64,000 nt of DNA, taken from positions 62,001-126,000 of the forward strand of contig NZ_FMUS01000006.1 of NCBI RefSeq assembly GCF_900101495.1, given 5' to 3'. Under the pieces are notes generated by a model. It saw only the letters and a list, made by a program, of their open reading frames with translations. It did not search any database and was not told the origin of the DNA. This DNA comes from Alkaliphilus peptidifermentans DSM 18978. Lineage in GTDB: Bacteria; Bacillota; Clostridia; Peptostreptococcales; Natronincolaceae. Below, in pieces: positions 56,533-64,000 of the stretch. The position numbers were made by a program, and so were the translations under genes. Positions within the stretch are counted from its first letter, which is position 1, and the number at the start of each line of letters is the position of its first letter.

Positions 56533-56545
56533 GCACATTGACTAT

Positions 56546-56578
56546 AGGTATTCTCCATTTAGAATACCTCTTTTTTTA
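56546..56578 (+). terminator. Terminator of the FAD dehydrogenase gene
   Basis: AGGTATTCT (56546-56554) pairs with AGAATACCT (56561-56569), then CTTTTTTTT. Confidence 0.9.
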
Positions 56579-56705
56579 TAAAAATTGTTGTAAAAATTCT
56601 TTCCTATTAATTATAATAAGTCATATTTTTTTCACATAAATATATCATAATTTGCTTTAAATTTCAGCTTATGGGTATCACAATTTATAGAAGGAGGAAG
56701 TGAAT

Positions 56706-57041
56706 ATGAAAAGAAAAAAAATAACAATGCTTTTAATTATACTATTACTGTTGGCTTTCTTTGTGATAGGTTGTAAAACAGAAACAGGTCCAACATCAGA
56801 AGAGGGGCTTCAGGAATTTACAATAGAAGAGCTTGCACAATATAATGGTAAAAATGGCATGGCAGCTTACGTAGCGGTTGATGGTGTTGTATATGATGTG
56901 ACTGAGATTTCAGCGTGGAAGGATGGACAGCACAATGGATTTGAAGCTGGTAAAGACTTAACAGATGCCATAAAAAACCAGTCGCCCCATGGAGTATCTA
57001 AGCTTAGAAATGTTAAAAAAGTTGGAATATTAATTGAGTAG
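56706..57041 (+). CDS. Cytochrome b5-like heme-binding lipoprotein
   Basis: A 111-residue protein. The signal peptide ends FFVIGCKTE, a lipobox, and the mature part (about 35-111) has EFTIEELAQYNGKNGMAAYV, DGVVYDVTEI and GQHNGFEAGKDLT with NQSPHGVSKL. Two histidines, in GQHNG and SPHGV, are placed as heme ligands in bacterial cytochrome b5-like (heme/steroid-binding) domains. It should sit on the outer face of the membrane and pass electrons to the small membrane protein encoded 12 bases downstream. GGAGG is about 8 bases before the ATG at 56706; a GTG at 56700 is too close. Confidence 0.85.
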   Translation: MKRKKITMLLIILLLLAFFVIGCKTETGPTSEEGLQEFTIEELAQYNGKNGMAAYVAVDGVVYDVTEISAWKDGQHNGFEAGKDLTDAIKNQSPHGVSKLRNVKKVGILIE

Positions 57042-57053
57042 AAGGTGAATAAT

Positions 57054-57413
57054 ATGGGCGGATTATTAGGATGGATTAACATATTTTTAATTTTAACTAT
57101 GGCTATGATTTATCCAATAAAAATGCAATATCAAAGGACAAGAAATAAAGATCTATTAGCAGTTTATAAGAGGGTGAAAATAGCTCATCCATTTGTAGGG
57201 GGAGCCATCATAATAATTGCTTTTGTACATGGGTATCTACAATTAGGAACACTCCGGATGCATTCAGGTTTATATGTTTTGATAACTATTGCCCTGATGG
57301 GGATTATAGCATTGATAGGACCAAGAATAAAAGTCCTTAGAAAAAGATGGAGAAGTATTCATAGGCTTCTATTCTTACCTTTAATTATACTTATATTGCT
57401 ACATGTTTTATAA
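57054..57413 (+). CDS. Small four-helix membrane cytochrome b-like protein
   Basis: A 119-residue membrane protein with about four helices. It has histidines inside or near helices: KIAHPFVGGAI, AFVHGYLQL, RMHSGLYVL, SIHRLLFL and LLHVL. The spacing resembles a small b-type heme-binding bundle of the ferric-reductase-like or cytochrome b561 kind. It follows the cytochrome b5-like lipoprotein by 12 bases with an AAGGTG site before the ATG at 57054 (an in-frame GTG at 57045 is less likely). Together they suggest a transmembrane electron path; donor and acceptor are unknown. Confidence 0.75.
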   Translation: MGGLLGWINIFLILTMAMIYPIKMQYQRTRNKDLLAVYKRVKIAHPFVGGAIIIIAFVHGYLQLGTLRMHSGLYVLITIALMGIIALIGPRIKVLRKRWRSIHRLLFLPLIILILLHVL

Positions 57414-57502
57414 GACTGAACCTAGCACCCTCACGTATTTCTCTATACGCTGCAGTCGCTAGGTTTTCTTGCGCCTCAAATCTGTGGCTTTTTCATCAGT
57501 CT
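57413..57502. repeat. Structured intergenic repeat, copy 2
   Basis: Same core as 7661-7778. An outer stem joins AGACTGA (57413-57419) to TCAGTCT (57496-57502). A middle stem joins AACCTAGC (57419-57426) to GCTAGGTT (57458-57465), perfect. An inner CGTAT/ATACG hairpin lies between. Compared with copy 1 the middle stem has one compensated pair (C-G to T-A). It begins at the stop of the cytochrome-like gene. No ORF. Confidence 0.7.
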
Positions 57503-57506
57503 GCAT

Positions 57507-57560
57507 TTTGATGACTTTGTCATCAAACTATCCATATCCTTTTAGGATATGGATTTATTT
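57507..57560 (+). terminator. Two hairpins after repeat copy 2
   Basis: TTTGATGAC/GTCATCAAA (57507-57527) with a TTT loop, then TCCATATCC/GGATATGGA (57531-57553), followed by TTTATTTG. The second is terminator-like. The rest of the gap to 57727 is AT-rich and includes a block similar to the one before M28 gene 3. Confidence 0.7.
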
Positions 57561-57742
57561 GTGGATTTCTATATAAGAAAGTATAATAATATTTACAAAA
57601 ATGTAAAAATTATGAACAAAATGAAACAAGGAAAGAATTAAAGATAATCGAATAAACTAAAATAATTGAATTACATTAATAAACTGAATTAACTTACAAT
57701 TATACATGACACATCAAAACAAATTTTAAGGAGGGGATTAAA

Positions 57743-59164
57743 ATTTTTAAACAAGGATACAAACGTTACTCAATACTAATAGCTTTAGTTTTAACATTGG
57801 TTTTAATGGTTGGATGTGTTCAGACACCACCAGCTTCAACTGATTTTGTTTTCAGTATTAATGAGGATTTAGTTAATGGAACCAATGCAATGGAAATTAT
57901 TGAAGAGCTAACCTCAGAGGCATACTCAGGAAGATTAACCGGAACAGAAGGTAATGAAATGGCAGTACAATATATTGAGAACTATTTTGAGGAAATTGGG
58001 CTAGAGAGTCCAAGTGGTCTAGAAGGGTATAGACAAGCTTATAAGCAAAAGGTGTTAATAAATAAAAGTAAACCAGTAATTGGAGTTACTGATGAAGAAG
58101 GAAATATAATCAAAGAGTTTGATTTTCTCTTGGATTATAGAATAATTACTAGTCAAGAGGAAGTAAAAATACAAGGTGAAACAACAGCTGAAATGATTAT
58201 TATTGAAAAAGCTGAAGAAATTAATGATGAAAATGATGCTCTAGCTGGAAAAATATTACTTGTGACCAATGATACAATTATCAATAATTCCAATGGACCA
58301 TTTGACATATTGGAAAGAGTTTCAGAATTAAATAGCAAAATTGCGGGAATTATTATACATCTAGATAACAGAAAAGAAGGGTATTATATAGTAAGTACAA
58401 CATTGGGAGACATAAGCGCTAATTACAATGAAGCTTATAATAATGAAAATGGACCTATAATGGCCTATTTCAGCGACGAAGCATTTGAAGAGTTAACCCA
58501 AGCTGCTTTGGAAGGAAGAAGCCTGCATATGAAGGTTGATTACAGTTATACTGATGATATTATGAATAATGTTGTAGGTGTTATTTCTGGAAGAGATGAA
58601 GAAAACGAAGGATATATAATAGTAGGTGCTCACTTAGACCACGTTGGAGATAATCAAGATGGAACCTATAACCCAGGTGCTTTAGACAATGCATCAGGAA
58701 CTGCTGCATTAATGGAGATCGCTAGAATTTTAAAGTCATCAGGAATAGCTCCTAAAAAAACTATAATTTTTATTGCCTTTAATGGAGAAGAACAATTTTT
58801 ATATGGCTCGAGATATTATGCAAATAATCCATTATATCCTCTGGAAAATGCAACAGTCATAAATATGGATATGGTTGGATCAAATGGCAACAGCCCTTTA
58901 TACATAGCAGGTTTAAGTTATAACTTGAATATGGATTTAACTGTAGTGGCAAAAGAACTAGGAATAAATGCAGTTGCCGAAACAGTATCAGTAGGCAGTG
59001 ATCAAATGCCATTTAACGATCTTGGCATCGAAGCAGCAACAATTATTCATCCAGATATGAACAGAATTCATACTCCACTAGATACAATCGATAATATTGA
59101 TGAGGATAGATTAAAAGATGTAATAATGCTGGTACTAAGCTATATTGTTAAAAATGCATATTAA
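57743..59164 (+). CDS. M28-family metallopeptidase lipoprotein 2
   Basis: About 474 residues. The signal peptide is FKQGYKRYSILIALVLTL and the lipobox LMVGC; the first canonical start codon (TTG 57797) lies inside it, so translation must begin at a non-standard codon. ATT at 57743 is 8 bases after GGAGG (57730-57734). The peptidase has VGAHLDHVGD, NPGALDNASGTAAL, AFNGEEQFLYGS, INMDMVG and AATIIHPD for two zinc ions. It is a tandem relative of the gene at 59389, with similar upstream DNA. It should be a surface aminopeptidase or similar exopeptidase. Confidence 0.88.
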   Translation: MFKQGYKRYSILIALVLTLVLMVGCVQTPPASTDFVFSINEDLVNGTNAMEIIEELTSEAYSGRLTGTEGNEMAVQYIENYFEEIGLESPSGLEGYRQAYKQKVLINKSKPVIGVTDEEGNIIKEFDFLLDYRIITSQEEVKIQGETTAEMIIIEKAEEINDENDALAGKILLVTNDTIINNSNGPFDILERVSELNSKIAGIIIHLDNRKEGYYIVSTTLGDISANYNEAYNNENGPIMAYFSDEAFEELTQAALEGRSLHMKVDYSYTDDIMNNVVGVISGRDEENEGYIIVGAHLDHVGDNQDGTYNPGALDNASGTAALMEIARILKSSGIAPKKTIIFIAFNGEEQFLYGSRYYANNPLYPLENATVINMDMVGSNGNSPLYIAGLSYNLNMDLTVVAKELGINAVAETVSVGSDQMPFNDLGIEAATIIHPDMNRIHTPLDTIDNIDEDRLKDVIMLVLSYIVKNAY

Positions 59165-59200
59165 TCAAATAATTTTATCTACATACATGCTCTAATTACT

Positions 59201-59230
59201 AAAATCCATACCTTAACGGAATGGATTTTT
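59201..59230 (+). terminator. Terminator between M28 genes 2 and 3
   Basis: AAAATCCAT (59201-59209) pairs with ATGGATTTTT (59221-59230), then AGTTTTTTC. Confidence 0.8.
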
Positions 59231-59388
59231 AGTTTTTTCAATTGATTTATCGAGAAGTTTTTATATTATTTAAAAAATTGTAAGAGTTATGAATAAAATG
59301 ACACAAGGAAATTTAAATAGTATATTGAATAAACAAAAAATACATATAAATGATTAATACATATAATTTAATAAGGGAGGGGATTAAC

Positions 59389-60810
59389 ATTATTAGTAAA
59401 CGGTTTAGAGGATTAGCGATTTTTGTAGTTATATTTGTAGCTTTATCTCTAATGGTAGGATGTGTTGAAACAAAGCCAGTATCATCAGATATAGTTTCTA
59501 ACATAAGCATAGAATCAATAAATGTCACCAATGCAATGGAAATTATTGAAGAGCTTAGCTCAGAAAAGTATATGGGTAGACTAGCCGGGACTCATGGAAA
59601 TGAACTTGCGGTTAAATATATTGAGAATTATTTTAAAGAGATTGGTTTAGAAAGCCCAGAGGGGTTAGATGAATTTAGGCAGACATATCCTCAAAAAGTA
59701 CTTATTAATGAAGCTGCACCAATAATTCGTATAGAAGATAAAAATGGAAATATAGACAAAGAATTCGACTTCCTACTGGATTATAGGATAATGGCTATTT
59801 GGCAAGATGTAAAAGTTCAAGGAAGTACAACAGCAGAAATGGTTGTAATTAACAGCGCTTTAGATATTAATAACAGTAATGAAGATTTAGATGGTAAAAT
59901 TCTACTTATAGATAATAGTATAGTAGCAGGTAATCCAAATGGAGCTTATAATATTTTGCAAATGGTATTAAAGCTGAACCAGCAAATAGAAGGTATTATT
60001 ATAAACCTAGATAACAGAAATAGTGAGTATTATATAGTAAGTACATCATTATTTGGTGTAGATAGAGGTAATAAGGTTGATGCCTTTAATAATAAAACAG
60101 GTCCTATTATGGCCTACTGCACAGACGAAGCATTTGCTGAGCTATCACAGGCAGCATCAGAAGGAAAAAAGCTTCATATGGAAGTAAATTATAATTATAG
60201 AGATGATATATCCCATAATGTTATTGGTGTAATACCAGGTAGTGAGGATGAAAGTAAAGAATACATAATTATAAGTGCTCATTTAGATCACGTGGGGGAT
60301 AATAAGGATGGGACCTATAACCCTGGAGCCTTCGACAATGCCTCGGGGACAGCCGCATTAATGGAAATTGCAAGGGTTTTAACGTCAACAGAAGCAACTC
60401 CTAAAAAAACTATAGTATTTCTTGCATTTAATGGTGAAGAGCAATATCTATATGGGTCAAACTATTATGTTAATAATCCTTTATATCCATTAAAGGATAC
60501 GGTTCTTATAAATATGGATATGGTGGGATCTAAAGAGATAATACCATTGAAAATTTCAGGTGAGCTTGATCTATTAAAAAACAAACTGTATGATTTAGCA
60601 TTAGAGTTAGGATTAGATGTAGTTAAAGATGCAGATGTGGCAAGTGATCAAAGACCATTTAACCAAGCAGGGGTAGAGGCAGTAACCTTAATTCATCATG
60701 ATGTTAGCAAAATTCATACCCCGAAAGATACAATAGAATATATTGATAGTAATCGACTTGAAGAAGTTATAGGTTTTGTACTGAATTATATAGATAGATA
60801 TGGTTACTAG
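59389..60810 (+). CDS. M28-family metallopeptidase lipoprotein 3
   Basis: About 474 residues, close paralogue of the gene before it. The lipobox is LMVGC. Zinc ligands are in SAHLDHVGD, GAFDNASGTAAL, AFNGEEQYLYGS, INMDMVG and TLIHHDVSK. Start unsettled: ATT at 59389 follows GGAGG (59376-59380) by 8 bases, just as in gene 2. An in-frame ATG at 59350 lies upstream of that ribosome binding site and has none of its own. Its own terminator and spacing suggest separate transcription from gene 2. Confidence 0.88.
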   Translation: MISKRFRGLAIFVVIFVALSLMVGCVETKPVSSDIVSNISIESINVTNAMEIIEELSSEKYMGRLAGTHGNELAVKYIENYFKEIGLESPEGLDEFRQTYPQKVLINEAAPIIRIEDKNGNIDKEFDFLLDYRIMAIWQDVKVQGSTTAEMVVINSALDINNSNEDLDGKILLIDNSIVAGNPNGAYNILQMVLKLNQQIEGIIINLDNRNSEYYIVSTSLFGVDRGNKVDAFNNKTGPIMAYCTDEAFAELSQAASEGKKLHMEVNYNYRDDISHNVIGVIPGSEDESKEYIIISAHLDHVGDNKDGTYNPGAFDNASGTAALMEIARVLTSTEATPKKTIVFLAFNGEEQYLYGSNYYVNNPLYPLKDTVLINMDMVGSKEIIPLKISGELDLLKNKLYDLALELGLDVVKDADVASDQRPFNQAGVEAVTLIHHDVSKIHTPKDTIEYIDSNRLEEVIGFVLNYIDRYGY

Positions 60811-60842
60811 TTACTGATTCTCTTGACAGTTAAATAAGAAAG

Positions 60843-60890
60843 AAAGCTATTGATGTCCTATAAATACGGAAGCATATCAATAGCTTTTTT
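60843..60890 (+). terminator. Terminator of M28 gene 3
   Basis: AAAGCTATTGAT (60843-60854) pairs with ATCAATAGCTTT (60876-60887), then a T-run. Confidence 0.85.
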
Positions 60891-60936
60891 TATTGGGAAT
60901 AATACAATTATAAATTTAATTAAATATTCTCTAAAA

Positions 60937-61022
60937 ATCATAAACGGTCAGTTGACATAGTGAATATCTAATGATATAATCATAAACAATCATATAAAAT
61001 CACAAACAATCAAATAACATCA
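60937..61022 (+). promoter_or_regulatory. Helically phased DeoR/FruR-type operator repeats
   Basis: Four related 14-mers: ATCATAAACGGTCA (60937), ATCATAAACAATCA (60979), ATCACAAACAATCA (60999) and ATCAAATAACATCA (61009, weaker). Start offsets are 42, 20 and 10 bases, close to 4, 2 and 1 helical turns. The second starts within the -10 hexamer. DeoR-family regulators often bind direct repeats, and a DeoR-type gene follows. Confidence 0.75.
60952..60980 (+). promoter_or_regulatory. Sigma-A promoter of the fructose operon
   Basis: TTGACA (60952-60957), a 17-base spacer and TATAAT (60975-60980), a near-consensus promoter about 88 bases before the fruR start. Confidence 0.9.
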
Positions 61023-61067
61023 AAAATTTTTAATGTATATTTTTAATAATAAATTGGAGGTATGTAT

Positions 61068-61826
61068 ATGTTTCCTGAGGAACGTAAAGCAAATATATTA
61101 AGAATCTTAGAAAGAAACTATAGAATTCAAGTAAATGACTTAACGGAAGAATTGAAAGTATCAGAATCAACAATTAGAAGAGACCTACAAGACTTAGAGC
61201 AGGAGGGTCTTCTTAAAAGAACACATGGTGGAGCAGTGAAACTCGAAAATACAAGTTTTGAGCCTACTATGGATGAAAAAGAACAAGTGAATATTGCTGC
61301 AAAAGCAGAAATTGGCAAAAGGGCGGCTGCCTTAATTGAAGATAATGATACTGTTATTTTAGATGCAGGAAGTACTACGCTTCAAATAGCAAAAAATATT
61401 AAGTCTAAAAATGTTACTGTCCTTACAAATTCAATTTTAATTGCTTTAGAGTTATCTAAAAACAATGATGTGGAGGTAGTAGTAACTGGGGGTTATATTC
61501 GTAAGGAAATCGTTTCTCTTGTTGGGCCGATTACAGATAAAATAATTAAAAGCTTTAGAGTAGATAAAGCTTTTATAGGAGCTAATAGTATCACTATTGA
61601 AGATGGATATACAACACCAAATATAGATGAAGCCCATACAAAAAGTATTATGATTAAATCTTCAAAAGAGGTTTATATTGTAGCAGACAACAGCAAGTTT
61701 GGGAAAGTTTCGTTTTCAAAAATTGCAGATGCCAATGAAGTCGATGGGATTATCACAGATAATGGAATTGAACAACATTTAATTGAGAAATATATGTCAA
61801 AAAACATACAGATTATATACAACTAA
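61068..61826 (+). CDS. fruR: DeoR-family regulator of the fructose operon
   Basis: A 252-residue repressor. The helix-turn-helix is QVNDLTEELKVSESTIRRDL (about 18-37), followed by LLKRTHGGAV, a DeoR hallmark. The effector domain has DAGSTTLQIA and GGYIRKE, sugar-phosphate-binding features; fructose 1-phosphate is the usual ligand. The ATG at 61068 is 7 bases after GGAGG; that at 61062 is too close. It is the first gene of the fru operon and probably controls it through the repeats upstream. Confidence 0.93.
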   Translation: MFPEERKANILRILERNYRIQVNDLTEELKVSESTIRRDLQDLEQEGLLKRTHGGAVKLENTSFEPTMDEKEQVNIAAKAEIGKRAAALIEDNDTVILDAGSTTLQIAKNIKSKNVTVLTNSILIALELSKNNDVEVVVTGGYIRKEIVSLVGPITDKIIKSFRVDKAFIGANSITIEDGYTTPNIDEAHTKSIMIKSSKEVYIVADNSKFGKVSFSKIADANEVDGIITDNGIEQHLIEKYMSKNIQIIYN

Positions 61827-61836
61827 GGAGGATAAT

Positions 61837-62766
61837 ATGATTACTACTGTTACATTAAATCCTGCTGTTGATAAGACAGTAGAGATTGATGGTTTTAACC
61901 CAGGAGAAGTTAACAGAATATTAAATACAAGGTTAGAGCCTGGAGGAAAAGGAATTAATGTTTCTAAGGTATTAAGAGCCTTTGGCACAGATACTTTGAC
62001 CACAGGATTTGTAGGTGGTGAAAATGGGAAATGGATAGATCAATGGTTGAAGGCGAAAGAAATACACACAGATTTTGTATGGATAGATAAAGAAACAAGG
62101 ACGAATATTAAAATTGTAGATATTGCAACAAGTACTATAACAGATATTAATGATAAAGGGAAAAAAATACATGAAACCTATTTAACTGAGTTTTATAAAA
62201 AAATAGAGTATTGGGCTGAAAAAAGCAAGGTAATGGTTTTTTCAGGAAGCACACCAGATGGTCTGCCAATAACAACATATACAGATTTAATAAGAATTGC
62301 TCAAGCTAAGGGTTGTAAAGCAATACTAGATGCTGAAGGAGATAAGCTTCTTGAAGGGATTAATGCAAAGCCCTACATGATAAAGCCAAATATTCATGAA
62401 TTAGAAAATCTATTAAATGTTAAATTTAATAGCGAAGGAGAGATTGTTAATTATTGTAAAGGCTTTATGAAAGATGGAATTAAATTTGTAGTTGTATCAA
62501 TGGGAGAAAATGGAGCTCTACTTGTTAGTAACAAGAAAGTACTAAAGGCTGAAAAAGTCTCAGTAGAAGTGAAAAGCACTGTAGGTGCAGGAGACTCGAT
62601 GGTAGCAGCATTTGCGTATGGGATAATGAAGAATCTAAATTTAGAAGATACTTTTAGATTAGCTGTTGCTGCAGCATCACTAAGTGTTAATAAAGGTACT
62701 ACGCTATTTCAGTTAAACGAGGTAGAAGAATTAAAAGAAAAAGTTCGAATTATATCCATGGAGTAA
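61837..62766 (+). CDS. fruK: 1-phosphofructokinase
   Basis: A 309-residue PfkB-family kinase. It starts ITTVTLNPAVDKTVEIDGF, has PGGKGINVSKVLRAFG, and the catalytic STVGAGDSMVAAFAYG. It turns fructose 1-phosphate, made by the PTS, into fructose 1,6-bisphosphate. TAAGGAGG precedes the ATG at 61837, 10 bases after the fruR stop. Tagatose-6-phosphate kinase is a related alternative, unlikely beside a fructose PTS. Confidence 0.95.
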   Translation: MITTVTLNPAVDKTVEIDGFNPGEVNRILNTRLEPGGKGINVSKVLRAFGTDTLTTGFVGGENGKWIDQWLKAKEIHTDFVWIDKETRTNIKIVDIATSTITDINDKGKKIHETYLTEFYKKIEYWAEKSKVMVFSGSTPDGLPITTYTDLIRIAQAKGCKAILDAEGDKLLEGINAKPYMIKPNIHELENLLNVKFNSEGEIVNYCKGFMKDGIKFVVVSMGENGALLVSNKKVLKAEKVSVEVKSTVGAGDSMVAAFAYGIMKNLNLEDTFRLAVAAASLSVNKGTTLFQLNEVEELKEKVRIISME

Positions 62767-62778
62767 AGGAGATTATAT

Positions 62779-63222
62779 ATGGAAATTAAAGATGTACTAG
62801 ATCGAAAGCTAATGATTCTTAACTTAAAATCAAATAGTAAAAAAGAAGTAATAGAAGAACTTATTAATCCGTTGGTTGATGAAGGGATTATTAATAGCAA
62901 AAATGAGTTTCTAGAGAAAGTTATGGCTAGAGAGGCTCAATCAACTACTGGAATTGGCATGGGAGTTGCGATTCCACACGGAAAGTCAAAAGTAGTAAGA
63001 AAGCCAGCAATTGTTTTTGGAAAGTCACAGAAAGGTCTCGACTATGAAGCGCTAGACGACAAACCAAGCTATATCTTCTTCCTTATTGCTGTACCAGAAG
63101 GCTCTGAAAATGAACATTTGAAAGTACTTAGTCTGCTTTCTAGAAAGCTCATGCATGAGGAAATACGTACTAAATTGATGGATGCAAAAAGTGAAGAAGA
63201 AGTAATAGAAGCATTTAACTAA
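62779..63222 (+). CDS. Fructose PTS enzyme IIA
   Basis: A 147-residue EIIA of the fructose/mannitol type. The phosphorylated histidine is in VAIPHGKSK (about residue 73). It takes phosphate from HPr and passes it to the EIIB domain of the next gene. AAGGAG precedes the ATG, 12 bases after fruK. In some relatives this domain is fused to EIIBC; here it is separate. Confidence 0.95.
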   Translation: MEIKDVLDRKLMILNLKSNSKKEVIEELINPLVDEGIINSKNEFLEKVMAREAQSTTGIGMGVAIPHGKSKVVRKPAIVFGKSQKGLDYEALDDKPSYIFFLIAVPEGSENEHLKVLSLLSRKLMHEEIRTKLMDAKSEEEVIEAFN

Positions 63223-63242
63223 TATTAAAAAGGGGGATTAAA

Positions 63243-64000
63243 ATGAAATTAGTAGCAGTAACTTCTTGTCCAACTGGTATTGCCCATACCTATATGGCAG
63301 CTGAAGCCTTAGAAAAAGCTGCAAAACACAAAGGAGTTAATCTGAAGGTAGAAACCCAAGGGTCAGTTGGTGTTGAAAATGAGCTTACCACTGATGATAT
63401 CCAAAATGCCCATGCTGTTATTATTGCAGTAGGTTCATCAATTTCAATGGAACGATTCGAAGGAAAGTCTGTTTTAGAAGTTTCTCTTTCTGATGCAATA
63501 AAAGATCCAGAAAATATAATCGATAGAGCATTAAAACTAAAATCCAATAAACTAGATTTGTCAAAGCAGGTAAATGAAATTAAAGAACAAAGAAGTCAGG
63601 AAAGAACAGGACCTTATAAGCACTTAATGGCAGGGGTATCATTTATGTTACCATTGGTTGTAGCAGGAGGGTTAGCAATTGCATTATCATTTATATTTGG
63701 TATAGAAGCATTTAAAGAGGAAGGAACCTTGGCTGCTGCATTAATGCAAATAGGTGGTGGAGCAGCCTTCGCATTAATGGTACCTATACTAGCGGGATAT
63801 ATAGCCTTTTCCATTGCAGACAGACCTGGACTTGCACCTGGATTAATTGGTGGAATGCTGGCTTCTCAAATTGGAGCTGGGTTTTTAGGTGGGATAATAG
63901 CTGGTTTTGTAGCGGGATATACAGTTGATTTCTTAAAGAAGGTAATTAAATTACCAAAAACCTTAGAAGGATTAAAGCCCATATTAATTTTACCACTATT
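63243..64000 (+). CDS. Fructose PTS enzyme IIBC, partial
   Basis: The first 252 codons are visible and the frame stays open to the right edge. The EIIB domain (1-100) has the phospho-cysteine in VTSCPTGIAHTYMAAEAL, followed by ETQGSVGVENELT. The EIIC channel begins at about residue 125 (HLMAGVSFMLPLVVAGGLAI). It imports fructose as fructose 1-phosphate. AAGGGGG precedes the ATG. The missing part should hold most of the membrane domain. Confidence 0.93.
   Translation, partial: MKLVAVTSCPTGIAHTYMAAEALEKAAKHKGVNLKVETQGSVGVENELTTDDIQNAHAVIIAVGSSISMERFEGKSVLEVSLSDAIKDPENIIDRALKLKSNKLDLSKQVNEIKEQRSQERTGPYKHLMAGVSFMLPLVVAGGLAIALSFIFGIEAFKEEGTLAAALMQIGGGAAFALMVPILAGYIAFSIADRPGLAPGLIGGMLASQIGAGFLGGIIAGFVAGYTVDFLKKVIKLPKTLEGLKPILILPL

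Noticed and set aside
57614-57650. Short ORF (MNKMKQGKN) before M28 gene 2 as a leader peptide
   Set aside because: No ribosome binding site, and the similar block before gene 3 encodes a different frame end.
1-64000. CRISPR array, prophage, tRNA or rRNA genes
   Set aside because: No regularly spaced long repeats, phage structural genes or tRNA/rRNA motifs were seen by eye.

Overview
The window is AT-rich DNA with strong AGGAGG-type ribosome binding sites, frequent TTG/GTG starts and intrinsic terminators. It carries a spore-germination receptor operon, an A-type flavodiiron protein, several PAS/GGDEF/HD-GYP proteins and a two-cystathionine-free, ABC/PTS-based sugar economy. Together these point to an anaerobic, endospore-forming, low-GC Clostridia member (Alkaliphilus/Clostridium-like; the genus is inference). 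No rRNA, tRNA, phage, CRISPR array or transposase gene was found.

Layout. (1) 1-3125, minus: GerA-type germinant receptor operon, order A, C, small D-type subunit, B (B runs off the left edge). (2) 3399-7621, plus: a divergent topoisomerase IV-like pair. (3) 7661-7778: copy 1 of a structured intergenic repeat. (4) 7884-9806: two glycosyltransferases. (5) 9877-16555, minus: sensor kinase, response regulator, membrane-fusion protein and RND exporter. (6) 16817-25764: YHS-like membrane protein, a perfect 32-bp inverted repeat, threonine dehydrogenase, PAS-only protein, PAS-GGDEF-HD-GYP protein, DUF1846 protein, ribosomal protein S4 and a flavodiiron protein.

(7) 26001-44550, plus: an 18-kb pectin/uronate island. 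An ABC importer (substrate-binding lipoprotein, two permeases, ATPase) probably brings in oligogalacturonides. Predicted cytoplasmic GH28 and GH88/105 enzymes trim them. UxaC-UxaB-UxaA take saturated uronates, and KduI-KduD take unsaturated ones, to 2-keto-3-deoxygluconate. KdgK kinases (two in tandem) and the KdgA aldolase finish the route. Control signals are visible: a TTGAAA-17-TATAAT promoter with two TTTC/GAAA sites before kdgA, matched LacI-type operators before lacI and uxaB, and four LacI/cre-like operators spaced 58-66 bp at and after the ABC promoter.

(8) 44560-60810: a small MITE-like insert inside a duplicated terminator, three paralogous M28 peptidase lipoproteins, an M23 peptidase, a large PAS-GGDEF-HD-GYP protein, a PsiE-like protein with a CorC-type C-terminal domain, an ABC-F ATPase preceded by a short ORF and terminator (attenuator-like leader), WrbA, a GlpA-like FAD dehydrogenase, and a cytochrome-b5-like lipoprotein paired with a small membrane cytochrome b-like protein, followed by copy 2 of the structured repeat. 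(9) 60937-64000: fructose PTS operon (fruR, fruK, EIIA, EIIBC, the last cut by the right edge) behind helically phased DeoR-type operator repeats.

The most unusual signals are: the three M28 lipoprotein genes whose strong Shine-Dalgarno sequences are followed by ATT rather than ATG/GTG/TTG; the two-copy structured repeat with a compensatory base change; the ABC-F leader; the four-operator array; and the phased fru operator repeats.
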